Of a stretch of DNA of 64,000 nt, positions 34,692 to 43,004 are shown in pieces. Numbering within the stretch: the first letter of the stretch is position 1; every line of letters begins with the position of its first letter. The notes under the pieces are model-generated. The model was not told the origin of the DNA, ran no database searches, and was given only the letters and a program-made list of their open reading frames with translations. The stretch spans positions 1,461,501-1,525,500 of the forward strand of contig NZ_CP066308.1 in the NCBI RefSeq assembly GCF_016406105.1. The letters are read 5' to 3'. The DNA is from Brevibacillus composti. Lineage in GTDB: Bacteria > Bacillota > Bacilli > Brevibacillales > Brevibacillaceae. The translations under genes and the position numbers were made by a program.

Positions 34692-36100
34692 ATGTCATTG
34701 CAGCCCATCAAGCCGCTTTTTCCGAATGCGGAGAACCCCAAAGACGGCGATCTGAACATCATGTATATTCGCATCGAGCCGGCTTTGCTCTATCTGGAAG
34801 CGGGTCAGACTTCGAAGATCAAAGTGTTTGCGGTGCTGACGGATGGAAGAAATGAAGAAATTACGCATAAAGTCAAGTGGCGGTCGCAGCACACGACCAT
34901 CGGAAAGGTGAACGAAGAGGGGACGATTACGGCCGTAGAAGCAGGCAGCATGATCATCATGGCGGAGTATGAGCGGCATAAGGCGGAACTGGTCGTGTCG
35001 ATCGACAAGAAAGAGACGGCCGCAAGCAAGAAAAAGACAGCGGTTCCGGGGGGAAATGTCGGAAAGATAGCAGGCGCCGCACTGGCCGCGGTTATGCGGT
35101 TATGGTGATCTCCGGGACGATCTACGGAGCCAGCCAGTACATTTCTCCGAAAAAGCAGGACCAGAGTGAAACGCCGCCATCTCCCTCTGCCCAAACAGCG
35201 GAAGGGGGAAGCGGAGGAGAATCACCGCTCGCCGAGGCAGGTTCCGCTCCAGCCGAGACGATGCCACGGAGCACAGCGGAAAAGCAAGAAGTGACAGCCT
35301 TCTCTGCTGTCACCGCCGCCACTTCCGCACCGGCGGCAGATCTCGCCGCGGGAGATGCAGCAGGCGCTCCCCAAGTCGCCGAAGAAAATCGGGCTTCGTC
35401 AGCGGCGGGCATGGCGGAAGGGTTTCTCACCGCTTTGTCCCAAGCGGTCTCATCCGCCCAGCTTGCCGCCGCCACTCCACCAGCAGCAGACGCAAACACC
35501 CCAGCGACAGCAGAAACGGCTGCGCCCGCTCCAACAGAAGCTCAAGCCCAGTCGGCGGCAAATGCAGGGCAAGCCAATGCGAATGAGGGACCAACAATCG
35601 TACAACCCGCTCCCGCCTTGAAGCAGCCGGAGCCGTCAAAAAAGCAGCCGCCAAAGCCGCAGGCAACACGCACCCACAGTGAGCCGCCGCGCAAAATAGC
35701 CGCCCAGCCTGCAAAGCCGGCGGCCCAAACAAACGCCGTCTCGGCTCCTGCGCCCGCTCCTGTGTCGCCAAAGCCCTCCGCGGCGAAAAGCCAGCCTTCC
35801 CAGAAGGAGCAGCCAGGCAGCGGGCTCGTGCCGGTCTCCAGCGGAGGAAAGTGGGGGTATAAGCGAACGGGGGGAGAGGAACTGGTCATCCCTTACCAGT
35901 TCGATCATGCGACGAGATTCTCGGAGGGATTGGCCGTCGTCAAAAAGGATGGACAATTCGGCTATATCAACTCGAGCGGACAGGTGGTCATCCCGATCGA
36001 ATTCTCATATGCAGGCGCATTTTCCGGGGGGAAAGCCACCGTGAAGAAAGACGGAAAAATGGGCACGATTGATCTGAACGGAGATTTTCGCGAAAATTAA
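34692..36100 (+). pseudogene. Ig-like/WG-repeat membrane protein split by a frameshift
   Basis: The first frame (34692-35108, 138 aa) has a BIG2-type Ig domain (IEPALLYLEAGQTSKIKVFA, then VKWRSQHTTIGKVNEEGTIT) and ends in the first half of a membrane helix (VGKIAGAALAA). The second (35102-36100, 332 aa) starts with the other half of the helix (VISGTIYGASQYISP), then a long Pro/Ala/Gln linker and two C-terminal WG repeats (FSEGLAVVKKDGQFGYINSS). They are one gene: removing one copy of the 8-base tandem repeat at 35088-35103 rejoins them as GAALAAVMVISGTIYG. As read the gene is broken, though the two parts could be made separately because the second ATG overlaps the stop. Confidence 0.85.
35088..35103 (+). 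repeat. 8-bp tandem duplication causing the frameshift
   Basis: GCGGTTAT occurs twice without gap (35088-35095 and 35096-35103). One copy too many shifts the frame by 8 (net +2), placing a TGA at 35106-35108. Confidence 0.9.
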
Positions 36101-36108
36101 TGCCGCCC

Positions 36109-36152
36109 AAGGGGAGGGGAGTAGCGGACTGGACCGCTTGCCCCTCCTTTCG
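36109..36152. terminator. Terminator between convergent genes
   Basis: AAGGGGAGGGG...AGCGG and CCGCT...CCCCTCCTTT arms form a long GC-rich stem between convergent genes. Confidence 0.6.
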
Positions 36153-36166
36153 TGCTCCTGACAGGG

Positions 36167-37228
36167 TTAATCATGCGGGGCGCGCAGCATTTGGGAGACC
36201 AGCTCGCGGTTCCGCTCTTTAAAAATTTCATGATGGGACGAGACCATCGCGGCTTTGCTTGCGGCAGGCTCGATATATTGCTTCGCCTTGTTGACGGCGT
36301 TAGCCGCATCCTGAAAAGCCCCCGCGATCAGATTGAGCTTGCCGTCGTACTGCAGGATATCACCGGCAGCATAGAGGCCCGCTACGGACGATTCGCTGGT
36401 CGCATTGCCCGCAATATAGTGCGAATCTGCCAAAGCAATGTCCAGCTCGCTATTTTCCAGCAATGACGTATCCCGCTCATACCCGTGATTGATCACCACC
36501 TCATCCACAGGCAAAGACGTCACCTCTCCGGTTCGATGATTCGTCAGCTCGACATGTTCGATGAGATTTCGGTCTTCCCCCGCCACGAGTTTGGTGATGG
36601 TCGTATGGAAGCAGCACACCGCCGAACTATTCAACAGCTGCGTTACCTGCGCTTCATGTCCGGAGAAAGCTGCTTTTCGGTAGGTGACATACACTTTTTT
36701 GGCAATCGGCTCCAGCTCGTTCGCCCAATCGATGGCCGAATTGCCTCCCCCCGAAATGACCACGGTTTTCCCTTTGAAGTAAGCCAAAGATTTGACGGTG
36801 TAATGCAGATTGGCTACTTCAAACCGCTCCGCTCCTTCGATTTCCAGCTTTTGCGGCGTCAGAATGCCGCTCCCAATCGCGACAATGACGGTTTTGGAGT
36901 AATGCTTTCGCCCGGAGGCTGCCCGCAAGACAAAGATGCCTTCCGCATCCCGTGAGATCGCCTCGATTTTTTCATTCAGCACCACGGTAGGCTGAAAGGT
37001 GAGCCCCTGTTTCACTAGCTGCTTGATCAAGTTTGCCCCCGTGATCGGCGTCTGTCCGCCCACATCCCAAATCATTTTCTCCGGATACACGTGAATTTTC
37101 CCGCCTAAGTACGGCTGAAATTCGATCAGCTTTGTCTTCATTTCCCGCAGCCCGCTATAAAAAGCGGAGTACAGGCCCGCGGGCCCTCCTCCGATCACGG
37201 TCACGTCGTAGAGATCGCGCTGCTTCAT
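36167..37228 (-). CDS. Ferredoxin/flavodoxin-NADP reductase, thioredoxin-reductase type
   Basis: 353 aa. FAD-binding GGGPAGLYSAFYSGLREMKT at residues 13-30, the NADPH-fold GGGNSAIDWANELEPIAKKV near the middle, and a C-terminal GDILQYDGKLNLIAGAFQDA (second FAD contact). No CxxC redox pair, so not a thioredoxin reductase; it matches the YumC/YcgT flavoprotein type that passes electrons from NADPH to ferredoxin. It is divergent from the siderophore uptake genes across a Fur-type control region. This suggests it reduces iron released from siderophores or supplies electrons under iron limitation. Confidence 0.85.
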   Translation of the reverse strand: MKQRDLYDVTVIGGGPAGLYSAFYSGLREMKTKLIEFQPYLGGKIHVYPEKMIWDVGGQTPITGANLIKQLVKQGLTFQPTVVLNEKIEAISRDAEGIFVLRAASGRKHYSKTVIVAIGSGILTPQKLEIEGAERFEVANLHYTVKSLAYFKGKTVVISGGGNSAIDWANELEPIAKKVYVTYRKAAFSGHEAQVTQLLNSSAVCCFHTTITKLVAGEDRNLIEHVELTNHRTGEVTSLPVDEVVINHGYERDTSLLENSELDIALADSHYIAGNATSESSVAGLYAAGDILQYDGKLNLIAGAFQDAANAVNKAKQYIEPAASKAAMVSSHHEIFKERNRELVSQMLRAPHD

Positions 37229-37259
37229 GTCGTGTCACTCCCCGAAAAACAATCGTTAT

Positions 37260-37388
37260 TGATTCTCATTATCATTTACTTCCCAATATATAACTTCCCC
37301 TCCGTTTTCGCAATCCAAAAAATTAGTAATTGACAATCATTCTCAATCATTTTAGAGTATAGATTGTTAATACTGATAATCATTATCA
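37260..37388. promoter_or_regulatory. Fur-type control region
   Basis: TGATAATCATTATCA at 37374-37388 is an exact 7-1-7 Fur box just before the transporter gene. Weaker copies lie at 37331-37345 (TGACAATCATTCTCA) and 37260-37274 (TGATTCTCATTATCA). A promoter TTGACA (37330-37335)-N17-TAGAGT (37353-37358) sits between. Both divergent units are therefore likely repressed by iron-loaded Fur. Confidence 0.85.
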
Positions 37389-37415
37389 CTATTTCTTGCG
37401 ATTGGAGGTTTTGGA

Positions 37416-38261
37416 ATGGTTCGCCTGTACACGGAGGATGTCACGATTGGTTACGGTGAACGAACGATTGTGAAAAAGATCAGCGTGTCGATCCCGGATA
37501 AAAAAATCACCGCCATCATCGGCGCAAACGGCTGCGGGAAATCGACGCTGCTCAAAGCGATAACCCGCCTGATCCCGCACCAGTCCGGAAGCATCCTGAT
37601 CGACGGCAAAAGCATCTCCCATGTAGACACCAAAGAGCTCGCCAAAACCTTGGCGATTCTTCCGCAAACTCCCGAAAGCGCGCAGGGGTTAACCGTTGGG
37701 GAGCTGGTATCGTACGGCCGCTTTCCCTATCAAAATGGCTTTGGCCGCTTGACCAAAACCGATTATGAAGTCATCGACTGGGCTCTGGAAGTGACAGGGA
37801 CAAAAGCGTATCGCTATCGTCCGGTCGATTCACTGTCAGGCGGTCAACGCCAACGCGTCTGGATCGCCATGGCCCTCGCCCAAGAGACGGATATCATCTT
37901 TCTGGATGAACCGACGACTTATCTGGACATGGCGCATCAGCTGGAGGTCTTGGAGCTTTTGCAAAAGCTGAACCGGGAACAGGAGCGGACGATCGTGATG
38001 GTGCTCCATGACCTGAATCAGGCGGCCCGCTTTGCCGACTGCATCATCGCGATGCGGGAGGGGGAGATCGTCAAAGCCGGGAGCCCGGACGAGATCATGC
38101 AGCATGACGTGCTGCTCCGGGTATTCCAGATCGACGCGGAAATCGGGCTGGACCCCCGCACACTGAAGCCGATCTGCATCACCTATCATTTGGCAAAAGG
38201 AGAGAATCGCCATGAAAAAAATCTGGATGCTCCTCGCGATGCTGTGCCTGTTCACGCTTAG
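37416..38261 (+). CDS. Iron-siderophore ABC transporter ATPase
   Basis: 281 aa, FecE/FhuC type. Walker A IIGANGCGKSTLLKAI (about residue 38), Q-loop LPQTPESAQGLTVGELVSYG, signature LSGGQRQRVWIAMAL, Walker B IIFLDEPTTYLDMAHQLEVL. It drives ferric-siderophore import with the permease and binding protein encoded next. TTGGAGG precedes the ATG. Its 3' end overlaps the next gene by 50 bases, more than usual, so its last 17 residues may be a non-native tail. Confidence 0.9.
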   Translation: MVRLYTEDVTIGYGERTIVKKISVSIPDKKITAIIGANGCGKSTLLKAITRLIPHQSGSILIDGKSISHVDTKELAKTLAILPQTPESAQGLTVGELVSYGRFPYQNGFGRLTKTDYEVIDWALEVTGTKAYRYRPVDSLSGGQRQRVWIAMALAQETDIIFLDEPTTYLDMAHQLEVLELLQKLNREQERTIVMVLHDLNQAARFADCIIAMREGEIVKAGSPDEIMQHDVLLRVFQIDAEIGLDPRTLKPICITYHLAKGENRHEKNLDAPRDAVPVHA

Positions 38262-39147
38262 CGCGTGTGGAGCCGGAACTGCACAGACGGACACTGCTCA
38301 GCCGGCAGAGGCGACCGCCCAGGCAGATGACAAGCAAACGATTACGTACCAGTCCGAAAACGGCCCGGTTGAGGTTCCCGCGAATCCGAAACGGGTCATC
38401 GTCCTGTCTTCCTTTGCCGGGAATGTCATGGCCCTGAACGTCAATCTGGTCGGCGTCGATTCCTGGTCCAAGAAGAATCCGAACTTTGCAGAAAAATTGG
38501 CGGGCGTCGCAGAGGTGACGGATGAAGATCTGGAAAAGATCATCGAACTGGACCCTGACTTGATCATCGGCCTGTCCAACATCAAAAACGTGGAGAAGTT
38601 AAAGAAAATTGCCCCAACCGTTACATACACCTATGGGAAAGTGGATTACCTGACGCAACATCTGGAGATTGGCAAACTGCTTAACCGGGAAGAGGAAGCG
38701 AAGGCCTGGATCGCGGACTTCAAGCAGCGGGCGCAGGCTGTCGGCAAAGAGATCAAAGCCAAAATCGGGGAAGAGACGACGGTATCCGTGATCGAAAACT
38801 GGGAGAAGCAGTTGTACGTCTACGGCAACAACTGGGGGCGCGGCACCGAGATTCTCTACCAGGAGATGGGTTTGGCCATGCCGGAAAAGGTAAAGGAAAT
38901 GGCGCTGAAAGACGGGTGGTACGCCTTGTCTTTGGAAGTCCTCCGCGATTATGCCGGCGATTATGTGATTTTAAGCAAAAACGCCGATACGGATAATTCC
39001 TTCCAGGAGACAGAGACATACAAGAATATCCCGGCGGTAAAGAATCACCGCGTCATAGAGGTAAATGCGAAAGAGTTTTATTTCAACGATCCGCTCACCC
39101 TTGAGCTGCAGCTGAAGGTCTTTGCAGAGCGGTTTCTCAACAACTAA
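38212..39147 (+). CDS. Iron-siderophore-binding lipoprotein
   Basis: 311 aa. Lipobox LSAC at residues 16-19. The class III solute-binding fold is clear: PANPKRVIVLSSFAGNVMAL, then EVTDEDLEKIIELDPDLIIG and a long linking helix (EAKAWIADFKQRAQAVGKEI). Two Glu positions that dock the FecCD permease are expected in the two lobes (for example LEKIIELDPD). Hydroxamate or catecholate specificity cannot be read. AAAAGGAGAG lies before the ATG inside the ATPase gene. Confidence 0.9.
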   Translation: MKKIWMLLAMLCLFTLSACGAGTAQTDTAQPAEATAQADDKQTITYQSENGPVEVPANPKRVIVLSSFAGNVMALNVNLVGVDSWSKKNPNFAEKLAGVAEVTDEDLEKIIELDPDLIIGLSNIKNVEKLKKIAPTVTYTYGKVDYLTQHLEIGKLLNREEEAKAWIADFKQRAQAVGKEIKAKIGEETTVSVIENWEKQLYVYGNNWGRGTEILYQEMGLAMPEKVKEMALKDGWYALSLEVLRDYAGDYVILSKNADTDNSFQETETYKNIPAVKNHRVIEVNAKEFYFNDPLTLELQLKVFAERFLNN

Positions 39148-39183
39148 AACGGCTGCAGGAAGAATCAGGAAAGATGAGAGACG

Positions 39184-40434
39184 ATGATGAGAGAAAAAGG
39201 TTTTTGTATTCCTTATGGGTATAAATTGCTGCTGGCGCTCCTCGTCTGGGTGGGAATGTTTTTCGCCGCCATCGTTTTCGGGGCTGCGGACACGGGGCTT
39301 CGCGATGTATGGCTGGCCCTCACGACGCAGGATGCCAGCGAAGCCGTCTTGGTCATCCGCGAGATCCGCTTGCCCCGGGAGGTCGCCGCTGTATTTGTCG
39401 GCACGGCGCTGGCCGTCTCCGGTGCGATCATGCAGGGGATCACGCGAAATCCTCTGGCCGACCCGGGCCTTTTGGGACTGACGGCGGGTGCCAATGCGGG
39501 GCTGGCGCTGACGCTCGCCCTGTTTCCGGCAGCGGGCTATTTTTCGATTACCCTGGCTTGCTTTCTGGGAGCGGCCGCAGGGACGCTTCTGGTCTTCGGG
39601 ATCAGCGCCATGAAGAGGGGCGGTTTTGCTCCGCTGCGCATCGTACTGGCCGGAGCCGCAGTCTCCGCCTTTCTCCTAGCAATCGCCCAAGGCGTCGGCA
39701 TCTACTTTCACATTCCCAAAGAAGTGGCAATGTGGACAGCGGGGGGGTTGATCGGCACGACGTGGAGTCAGCTTCAAGTTATCGCCCCGTTCATACTCCT
39801 GGGTCTCGCGATCGCGCTGCTTCTCTCCCGGCAGCTGACCATTCTGAGCCTGAGCGAAGAGGTGGCGGTTGGTCTGGGGCAAAAGACCCGGCGAATCAAA
39901 TCGGTTCTGTTTGCAGTCATCATCATGCTGGCAGGTGCTGCTGTGGCCCTCGTCGGAAACATGGCCTTTCTCGGGCTGATGGTTCCGCATATCGTCAGGG
40001 CGGTGGTGGGGACGGATTGGCCGTTTGTCGCGGCGCTCCTGCCTTGGCTTCTGATACTCATTCCCTTTTCGTTGTACAAAGCGCAGCGCCTAAACCTCCT
40101 GGCACTCAGCGAAACCGTCGTGATCGGTCTGGGGGTTGCGATCCACAAAGAGCGCAGGCACCTGCTTCTGGCTGCCGTCGCCCTGGCTGCTTCTGCGGTG
40201 TCCGTCACCGGAGGAATCGCTTTTATCGGTCTGATGGCACCGCATATGGCGAAATCGTTGGTGGGACCGCGCCATCAACGATGTATGCCCGTCGCGATTC
40301 TGCTGGGGGGCTGGCTGTTGTTGCTCGCAGATACCATCGGGCGAAATGCCGTCGATACAGGGGGACTGCCTGCCGGCATCATCGTTGCGCTGATTGGCGC
40401 ACCCTATTTTCTCTACCTGTTGTCCAGAAGGTGA
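39184..40434 (+). pseudogene. FecCD permease fusion with the middle missing
   Basis: 416 aa, where a normal FecCD permease has about 335 aa. Residues 1-279 match the first permease (ITRNPLADPGLLGLTAGANA and NMAFLGLMVPHIVRAVVGTD). Near residue 280 (about 40021) it switches to WPFVAALLPWLLILIPFSLY and KERRHLLLAAVALAASAVSV, the middle-to-end of a second permease, including its own coupling loop GLMAPHMAKSLVG. So two adjacent permease genes (FhuB- and FhuG-like) seem fused by an in-frame deletion. The product would have two coupling loops but incomplete halves; transport is doubtful. Confidence 0.75.
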
Positions 40435-40436
40435 GG

Positions 40437-40721
40437 GTGCGGGGGAGCGGGGCGAGCCCCGCGGCGGAAGCGATTTTCCTGGCCTATCCCGTGTATACGC
40501 ACAGCTATTTGTTTGCGGACGGGATCAGGGATATGCTCCGGCATGCCTTTGGCGTAAGCGGCCTGTACGGCAATCAGCGGGTATTCGAAGAGCTGCGTCA
40601 GACCTTCATGCAGCCATCGGAGAGACTGAGCTGGCAGGAAAAAGTGCAAAAGCTGTGCGGCGAACCCTTCACATTCCGCTATTTTACCCAGTATCTGGCC
40701 AGAGGGAGCGCGTTTATCTGA
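40437..40721 (+). pseudogene. Gene remnant, possibly a peptidase C-terminus
   Basis: 94 codons from GTG 40437, right after the permease stop. Encodes IFLAYPVYTHSYLFADGIRD and SWQEKVQKLCGEPFTFRYFT, a helical pattern like the C-terminus of an M3-type or related gluzincin metallopeptidase, without the catalytic HExxH part. No good RBS. The stop at 40721 lies almost against the end of the catalase remnant on the other strand, suggesting a deletion end. The assignment is tentative. Confidence 0.45.
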
Positions 40722-40726
40722 GCGTA

Positions 40727-40987
40727 TTACGCCAGTCGCAATTGCGGGTTGGCGCTGTTGACGGCATTGGTAAGCGGGGCGCTCTCATCGTCCTGCGGAG
40801 CTTCGGTGGAACCCGTCAACAGCTGGTTGATCGTGTGCTGCACCAGCTCCACGTGGCTCAGCTCTTCGATAAACACGCCTTTGATCAAGTCGCGGTATTG
40901 GGTGGCTTTCCCGCGTCCGCCCAGAATCTCTTGCATGACGCGGGCAGCTTGCGGATCCGGCTGATCAGGTACGACGGGATTGAGTTG
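40727..40987 (-). pseudogene. Manganese catalase remnant
   Basis: The reverse strand encodes PDQPDPQAARVMQEILGGR joined directly to GKATQYRDLIKGVFIEELSH, then VELVQHTINQLLTG. In manganese catalases these flank about 20 residues with a metal Glu, missing here. EELSHVE is the second Glu/His metal pair. The 5' part has a stop just upstream of the first recognisable residues, and the end is cut at NSANPQLRLA. Complete enzymes have about 280 aa. So the gene is damaged at the start, in the middle and at the end. Confidence 0.7.
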
Positions 40988-41050
40988 TCACTCCTAATGG
41001 GATAGTTTGTTTCCTTTTAAGATGCTTCTATCCAGCCGACTTATACCCTC

Positions 41051-41081
41051 TTGCCCTTTACGTTAACGTAAATGCTATACT
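41051..41081 (+). promoter_or_regulatory. MerR-type promoter with palindromic operator
   Basis: TTGCCC (41051-41056), a 19-base spacer and TATACT (41076-41081). The spacer contains the perfect palindrome TTTACGTTAACGTAAA (41057-41072). A 19-bp spacer with a central dyad is the classic MerR layout, and this dyad resembles operators described for LiuR-type regulators of branched-chain and fatty acid breakdown. Confidence 0.85.
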
Positions 41082-41118
41082 ACCCATAAATCACAACGAT
41101 AGCCATGAGGTGATGAAC

Positions 41119-41502
41119 GTGAAGACCATCAGAGAAGCGGCGGACATGTTCGCGGTGTCGACCCGAACGATTCGCTATTATGAAGAGATCGGTCTTCTCC
41201 GGCCTCAGCGTGACGCAAACAACCAGCGGCTTTATTCCAAAGCGGAGATCGCCAAGCTCAAGCTGATCTTCCGGGGGAAACGCTTTGGCTTTTCCCTGGA
41301 AGAAATCAAAGAAATGGTGCTGCTCTTTGATCAAGACCGCACCGGAAAAAAACAACTGGAACGGACCATTGCCTACGGCCAGCAGCGGGTAAAGGAAATC
41401 GATGACAAAATCTCAGAACTGCAGGAAATGAAAAAAGAAATGGAGCATTTGATGGTGCTGTTTTCAGAAAAATTAAACAATATAAAGGGGGAAGGAAAAT
41501 GA
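41119..41502 (+). CDS. MerR-family regulator of an acyl-CoA operon
   Basis: 127 aa from GTG 41119, 6 bases after GAGGTGAT. HTH and wing: IREAADMFAVSTRTIRYYEE then IGLLRPQRDANNQRLYSKAE. A dimerisation coiled coil follows (KQLERTIAYGQQRVKEIDDK). There is no Cys pair as in metal sensors. Together with the downstream acyl-CoA ligase and dehydrogenase it fits the LiuR/YngI-style regulators of fatty or branched-chain acid catabolism. ATGA overlap with the next gene. Confidence 0.88.
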   Translation: MKTIREAADMFAVSTRTIRYYEEIGLLRPQRDANNQRLYSKAEIAKLKLIFRGKRFGFSLEEIKEMVLLFDQDRTGKKQLERTIAYGQQRVKEIDDKISELQEMKKEMEHLMVLFSEKLNNIKGEGK

Positions 41503-43004
41503 ACAGCTCGCTTCTACTGGAACGCAATGCGCGCAAATATCCAAGCCAAGAGGCGGTGGTAAGCCCAGGCGCCCGCCTGACGTATCGGGAGCTGAACCGC
41601 CTGGTCAACAAGTTCGGCCATGCCCTGCAGGCGGAAGGCATCGGGCCTGGCGATAAAGTCGTGCTGTTTATGCCAAACGTCCCTGAGTTTGTCATCGCCT
41701 ATTTCGCGGTGCAACGAATCGGCGCCGTCATCGTGCCGGTCAACGCTAAGCTGACGCAAGCCGAGATCGCGTACATCCTGGGTCACTCGGATGCAAAGGC
41801 CATTCTCGCCCATCACCTCCTGTTCGCCGCCGTAGAGGGGCTGCATGCACCGAATTTGCTCCGCATCAAGACGGGAGAAGCTGCCGATGGCTGGCAGAGC
41901 TTTGAGACCTTGCTGGCATACGGAGACGATCCCGACATCCCTTGCCAGCTGAAAGAAGATGACGAATCGACGCTCCTCTACACGTCGGGCACGACAGGGA
42001 AGCCCAAAGGCGTCCTGTTCAGCTACCGCAGTATTTTGACCGTCGCGCAGATGATCTGTGTGGAGATGGAGGTGAAACCGGAGAGCCGCATTCTGCTGAT
42101 GATGCCGCTCAGCCACTCCGCCCCGCTTCATTTGTTCCTGATGGCGGGCATCTTTGTGGGCTCTACGCTGGTGCTCACCCCTACCTTTACCCCGGATCTG
42201 CTGCTCGATGCCGTGGAACGGGAAAAGACGACCCATTTCTTCGGCGCCCCCGTCGCTTATCTGCTGACCGCCAATCATCCGCGGATTCACGATACCGACC
42301 TCTCTTCGATGAAGTGGTGGGTCTACGGCGGCGCGCCGCTTACGGCCAAAGAAGTGAAGGCCGTCCAAGCAGCTTTTCGCACGGACAATCTCGTCTGCGT
42401 CTACGGCTTGACGGAAGCGGGACCGAGCGGCACCTTGCTCCTGGGGCATGAGCATGAAAAGAAGGCGGGGAGCATCGGCAAGCGGGCGGCTCTTTCGACA
42501 GAGCTGCGGATTGTCAATGACGCCGGAGAGGATGTCGCCCCCGGGGAAGTGGGGGAGATCGTGCTGCGCGGCGAAGGCAATATGATCGGATACTACAAAA
42601 ATGAAGAAGCGACCCAAGAGGCGTTTTGGGGGGAGTGGCTGCGGACGGGCGATCTGGCCAAATTCGACGAGGACGGCTACATCTGGGTCGTGGATCGGAA
42701 AAAGGACGTCATCATCACGGGCGGCGTCAATATTTACCCCAAGGAGATCGAAGAAGTGATGCTCCAGTATCCCGGCATCCGCGAAGTGGCGGTCATAGGC
42801 GTGCCGCATCCGGAGTGGGGGGAAACCGTAAAAGCCGTCTTTGCCGCCACCGAGCCTGTCGCGGAAGAGAGGCTGCGCGATTTTTTGGCGGAGCGTCTGG
42901 CCAAATACAAAGTACCGCGCCTGTTCGAACAAATGGAAGCGCTTCCGCGAAACGCCTCGGGAAAAATTCTCAAACAACCGCTTCGCGCAGGAGGAGGAGA
43001 ATAG
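41499..43004 (+). CDS. Acyl-CoA synthetase (AMP-forming)
   Basis: 501 aa. Adenylate-forming motifs: LLYTSGTTGKPKGVLFSYRS (A3, about residue 157), VYGLTEAGPSGTLLLG (A5), WLRTGDLAKFDEDGYIWVVD (A7) and the C-terminal catalytic Lys in NASGKILKQPLR. Typical length. It activates fatty or branched-chain carboxylic acids to CoA esters. The neighbouring acyl-CoA dehydrogenase uses the product. Translationally coupled to the regulator (ATGA) and to the next gene (stop followed at once by ATG). Confidence 0.93.
   Translation: MNSSLLLERNARKYPSQEAVVSPGARLTYRELNRLVNKFGHALQAEGIGPGDKVVLFMPNVPEFVIAYFAVQRIGAVIVPVNAKLTQAEIAYILGHSDAKAILAHHLLFAAVEGLHAPNLLRIKTGEAADGWQSFETLLAYGDDPDIPCQLKEDDESTLLYTSGTTGKPKGVLFSYRSILTVAQMICVEMEVKPESRILLMMPLSHSAPLHLFLMAGIFVGSTLVLTPTFTPDLLLDAVEREKTTHFFGAPVAYLLTANHPRIHDTDLSSMKWWVYGGAPLTAKEVKAVQAAFRTDNLVCVYGLTEAGPSGTLLLGHEHEKKAGSIGKRAALSTELRIVNDAGEDVAPGEVGEIVLRGEGNMIGYYKNEEATQEAFWGEWLRTGDLAKFDEDGYIWVVDRKKDVIITGGVNIYPKEIEEVMLQYPGIREVAVIGVPHPEWGETVKAVFAATEPVAEERLRDFLAERLAKYKVPRLFEQMEALPRNASGKILKQPLRAGGGE

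Noticed and set aside
39309-40721. A 470-codon frame over the FecCD permease
   Set aside because: Only its last 94 codons (from 40437) lie outside the permease and look protein-like; the rest is a shadow.
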